A model generated the notes under the pieces. The model saw only the letters and a program-made list of their open reading frames with translations, was not told the DNA's origin and did not search any database. From Rhizomonospora bruguierae (GTDB lineage Bacteria; Actinomycetota; Actinomycetes; Mycobacteriales; Micromonosporaceae), in NCBI RefSeq assembly GCF_018397995.1, contig NZ_BBQH01000013.1:45141-109140 (forward strand): 64,000 nt of DNA. Reading direction: 5' to 3'. Shown one piece after another: positions 61,871 to 64,000 of this stretch; position 1 is the stretch's first letter; each line of letters begins with the position of its first letter. Made by a program: the position numbers and the translations under genes.

Positions 61871-63061
61871 CTACTTCTCGGATGCCACGAAGTCCGGGTG
61901 GGCCGCCACGAATTCACCGACCCTGCCCTTCTTCACCGCCTCGAACAGTTCGACGCTGGTCTGGGTCAGCGCCTCGGCGGAGGTGCCCTGGACGTTCGCC
62001 GGGCTGATCTTCCCGCCGTTGGTCCGGATCATCACGAGGTCGTTCGCGGCCACGCCCTTGAGCGTGAAGATGAAGTCCTCGATCGGCACGCCGTTGGTGT
62101 CCAGCACGAACGCCTTGCCGGCCGCCTTGATCAGCTTGTCCAGCTTCGGCAGGTTGGTCACCACACCGGCGGTCATCGCCTTCTTCACCATCGCCTTGAT
62201 CAGTTGCTGCTGGTGCCGCTGCCGGTCGTAGTCGCTGTTCTTCAGGCCGTACCGCTGCCGGGCGTAGTCCAGGGCCTCCCAGCCCGCCATGTCCTTGCAG
62301 CCCTTCTCGTGCCAGATGATCTCGCCGCCGCCGACCTTGCGCGCCTCGGCCAGCCACGTCGGCTTGCCGTTGACCATCCGCATGTGCGCCGACTTCACCC
62401 GCTGGTCCACGCACATCCGCACGCCGTCGAGCGCGTCGATGACGCCCTTGAAGCCGTTGAAGTCGATGATCGCCGCGCCGTTGAAGGTGATGCCGGTCAG
62501 CTTGTTGATCGTCATGGCGACCAGTTCAGCGCCGCCGGCCCGGCCCAGTCCGTTGCGGGAGCCGAAGTAGAACGCCTCGGTCATCTTGTGGTGGCCGCCG
62601 CCGAACTTCGCCTTCGCGAACGGTGGCACCTCGACCCACAGGTCGCGCGGCACCGAGACCAGGTACGCCTGGTCGTGGCTGGCTGGCACGTGCAGGATGA
62701 TGATCGTGTCGGAGCGCATCTCGCCGGCCGACCGGGCCCGCTCGTCGACGCCGAGCAGCAGCAGGTTGATCGGGCCCTTGAGCGCCTGGCCGGGACTCGT
62801 CTCGGTCTTCGCCGCGCCGCCGAGCAGGTTCTGCTGGGTGAGCCCCTCGGTGTACCGGCCGATGAGAGCCTTGCCGCCGACCACGGTGACGCCGCTGGCC
62901 AGCATCAGCACCGCGCCGAAGAGCACGACGAGGCGGGCCCAGAGCGGGTCCCTGCGCCGCTTCGGGCGCCTGCCCGCCGGCGTGCGGTTGGCGCTGCCGT
63001 AGGTGGTGACCCGGCCCGGTCCGCCCGGTTCCGGACGTTGCCTGGTCGGTACCTGCGGCAT
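61871..63061 (-). CDS. LytR-CpsA-Psr family glycopolymer ligase
   Basis: A 396-residue LCP protein, which attaches secondary glycopolymers (teichoic acid- or arabinogalactan-type) to peptidoglycan outside the membrane. A short basic cytosolic start is followed by one helix (LWARLVVLFGAVLMLASGVT), then LCP core NLLLLGVDERAR, RSDTIIILHVPA, YLVSVPRDLWVEVP, KMTEAFYFGSRNGLGRAGG, FNGAAIIDFNGFKGVIDALD and YARQRYGLKNSDYDRQRHQQ. The Asp/Arg residues for Mg-pyrophosphate binding are present. ATG 63061. It ends 1 nt before the rhodanese start and follows a paralogue. Confidence 0.95.
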   Translation of the reverse strand: MPQVPTRQRPEPGGPGRVTTYGSANRTPAGRRPKRRRDPLWARLVVLFGAVLMLASGVTVVGGKALIGRYTEGLTQQNLLGGAAKTETSPGQALKGPINLLLLGVDERARSAGEMRSDTIIILHVPASHDQAYLVSVPRDLWVEVPPFAKAKFGGGHHKMTEAFYFGSRNGLGRAGGAELVAMTINKLTGITFNGAAIIDFNGFKGVIDALDGVRMCVDQRVKSAHMRMVNGKPTWLAEARKVGGGEIIWHEKGCKDMAGWEALDYARQRYGLKNSDYDRQRHQQQLIKAMVKKAMTAGVVTNLPKLDKLIKAAGKAFVLDTNGVPIEDFIFTLKGVAANDLVMIRTNGGKISPANVQGTSAEALTQTSVELFEAVKKGRVGEFVAAHPDFVASEK

Positions 63062-63191
63062 GGCGACTCCCAGCGGGTGCGGCGGGGCGGTGCGCGAGGG
63101 CTCGCGACAATTGAGCCGAGTCACAATACTCTACGACACCCCGTCGATGGCCCGGGTTCGCTCCTTGTTCACCCCCGCCGGGTTGCGTCGC

Positions 63192-64000
63192 TCAGGCACC
63201 CGTGGACTGAACGAACGTCGGATGGGCGAGCAGGTAGTCGGCGAGGCGTCCATCCCGGACCGCGCCGAGCATCGTCATCGACTCGGGGCTCAGCGTCTCG
63301 TACGACTGTCCGTCCACGGTGACGCTGTTGAACGTCCCGTTGTTCGTCTTGACCATCACCAGGTCGCTCGCGGCCAGGCCCCTCATGGTGAACAGGAAGT
63401 CCTCCACCGGGACGCCCTGGGTGTCCAACACGAACGCCTTGCCGGCCGCCTTGATGACCCGGTTCAGCTTGCCCAGGTCGGTCAGCACCCCGCTGCTGGT
63501 CGCCTTCTTGGCGATCGCCTTGATCAATTGCTGCTGGTGCCGCTGCCGGTCGTAGTCGGTGTTCTTCAACCCGTACCGGATCCGGGAGAAGTCCAGGGCC
63601 AACTCGGCCGACATGTGCCGGCACCCCTTCTCGTGCACCACCGGTCGCCCGCCCGGCGGGATGCCCCGCACCTTGTGGTTCTTCTCGTCGAACCAGACCC
63701 GCACGATCCGGCCGTTGCGGTCGTACGCCAGGTGGATGGACTGGGCGCGCTGGTCCACGCACATGTCCACCCCGCCCAGTTCGCGGACCACCGCCTCGAA
63801 GCCGGTGAAGTCGATGATCGCGGCGCCGTTGAACCGGATGCCGGTCTGCTTGTTGATCGTCCGGGCCAGCAGGTCCACGCCCCGCGCGCGCCGCTCCAAC
63901 TCGGTGCCACCGCCCCGGTACCCCTCGTCGAAGGCGGCGTTGATCTTCGTGGTCCAGCCCTTGAACCCGGTCTTCGGGTACGGCGGGATCGGCACCCGCC
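63192..64000 (-). CDS. LytR-CpsA-Psr family protein, paralogue (N-terminus outside window)
   Basis: The frame is open to the edge, so the N-terminus, anchor helix and first LCP motif lie beyond 64000. The visible 269 codons include VPIPPYPKTGFKGWTTKINA, FNGAAIIDFTGFEAVVRELG, VDMCVDQRAQSIHL, FSRIRYGLKNTDYDRQRHQQ and AGKAFVLDTQGVPVEDFLF. It closely parallels the downstream LCP gene, including the same C-terminal extension, so a tandem duplication is likely. Separated from it by 130 nt. Confidence 0.93.
   Translation of the reverse strand, partial: RVPIPPYPKTGFKGWTTKINAAFDEGYRGGGTELERRARGVDLLARTINKQTGIRFNGAAIIDFTGFEAVVRELGGVDMCVDQRAQSIHLAYDRNGRIVRVWFDEKNHKVRGIPPGGRPVVHEKGCRHMSAELALDFSRIRYGLKNTDYDRQRHQQQLIKAIAKKATSSGVLTDLGKLNRVIKAAGKAFVLDTQGVPVEDFLFTMRGLAASDLVMVKTNNGTFNSVTVDGQSYETLSPESMTMLGAVRDGRLADYLLAHPTFVQSTGA

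Noticed and set aside
1..64000. tRNA, rRNA and tmRNA genes
   Set aside because: None recognised by eye in the intergenic regions, including around serS; a tRNAscan or Infernal run would settle it.

Overview
The window is high-GC DNA with strong G/C preference at third codon positions and frequent GTG/TTG starts. It has actinobacterial marker genes: a C-minus S18 ribosomal protein beside ssb and rplI, an LppU/SCO3897-type protein, a bacterial proteasome activator (Bpa), and DUF4192, DUF5926 and DUF6457 proteins. I read it as a chromosomal segment of a filamentous actinomycete, most probably Micromonosporaceae; the family is an inference. Much of it is housekeeping sequence, interrupted by one clearly foreign, lower-GC patch (about 17.2-21.4 kb) and several decaying loci.

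Layout. 0-9 kb: a GT87-like membrane protein, an endonuclease IV/membrane protein pair, a secreted anchored protein, then rpsF-ssb-rpsR-rplI with a strong terminator, and a divergent protein built on octapeptide repeats. 9-12 kb: dnaB split by an intein whose first endonuclease motif has lost its acidic residue, preceded by DnaA-box-like sites; then a LexA-fold protein lacking both catalytic residues, behind an SOS-box-like palindrome. 12-17 kb (minus): an overlapping GGDEF-EAL, membrane glycosyltransferase, phosphoribosyltransferase and zinc-finger operon. 17.2-21.4 kb: an ISAs1-family transposase wreck and a coupled secreted/lipoprotein/membrane trio with rare TTA codons. 21.5-24.4 kb: moaC, mog, moeA and moaE, with an 89-bp tandem duplication at the moaC-mog junction. 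24.4-32.7 kb (minus): GT87 protein, DoxX protein, an AAA ATPase coupled to a GT-C-like membrane protein, an LppU-like protein, and an ABC transporter locus collapsed by deletion. 32.7-39.5 kb (minus): a close-packed run of fructosamine kinase, moaA, moaD, a metallophosphoesterase and an endonuclease Q-UvrD helicase fusion. 39.6-44.3 kb: DUF4192, fdhD, mobA, DUF6457 and YbjN-like genes. 44.3-57.8 kb: Lrp regulator and DDAH, a substrate-binding lipoprotein, Bpa, one intact and one collapsed HAD phosphatase, serS, OsmC, pheA and arginine deiminase. 57.7-64 kb (minus): DUF5926, a histidine kinase coupled to an RsbW-like ATPase, rhodanese-GDPD, and two tandem LytR-CpsA-Psr proteins, the last running off the window.

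Working together. Molybdenum cofactor synthesis is nearly complete but spread over three loci: moaA/moaD; moaC/mog/moeA/moaE; fdhD/mobA. DNA replication and repair recur: ssb, dnaB, endonuclease IV and EndoQ-UvrD. Envelope functions are represented by several GT-C/GT87 membrane proteins and two LCP ligases.

The least-explained material is the pseudo-LexA with its operator, the AAA ATPase/membrane-protein pair behind nested inverted repeats, the island trio, a palindromic element present in two diverged copies 15 kb apart, and several coding or intergenic tandem repeats. No single locus amounts to a demonstrable new system from sequence alone.
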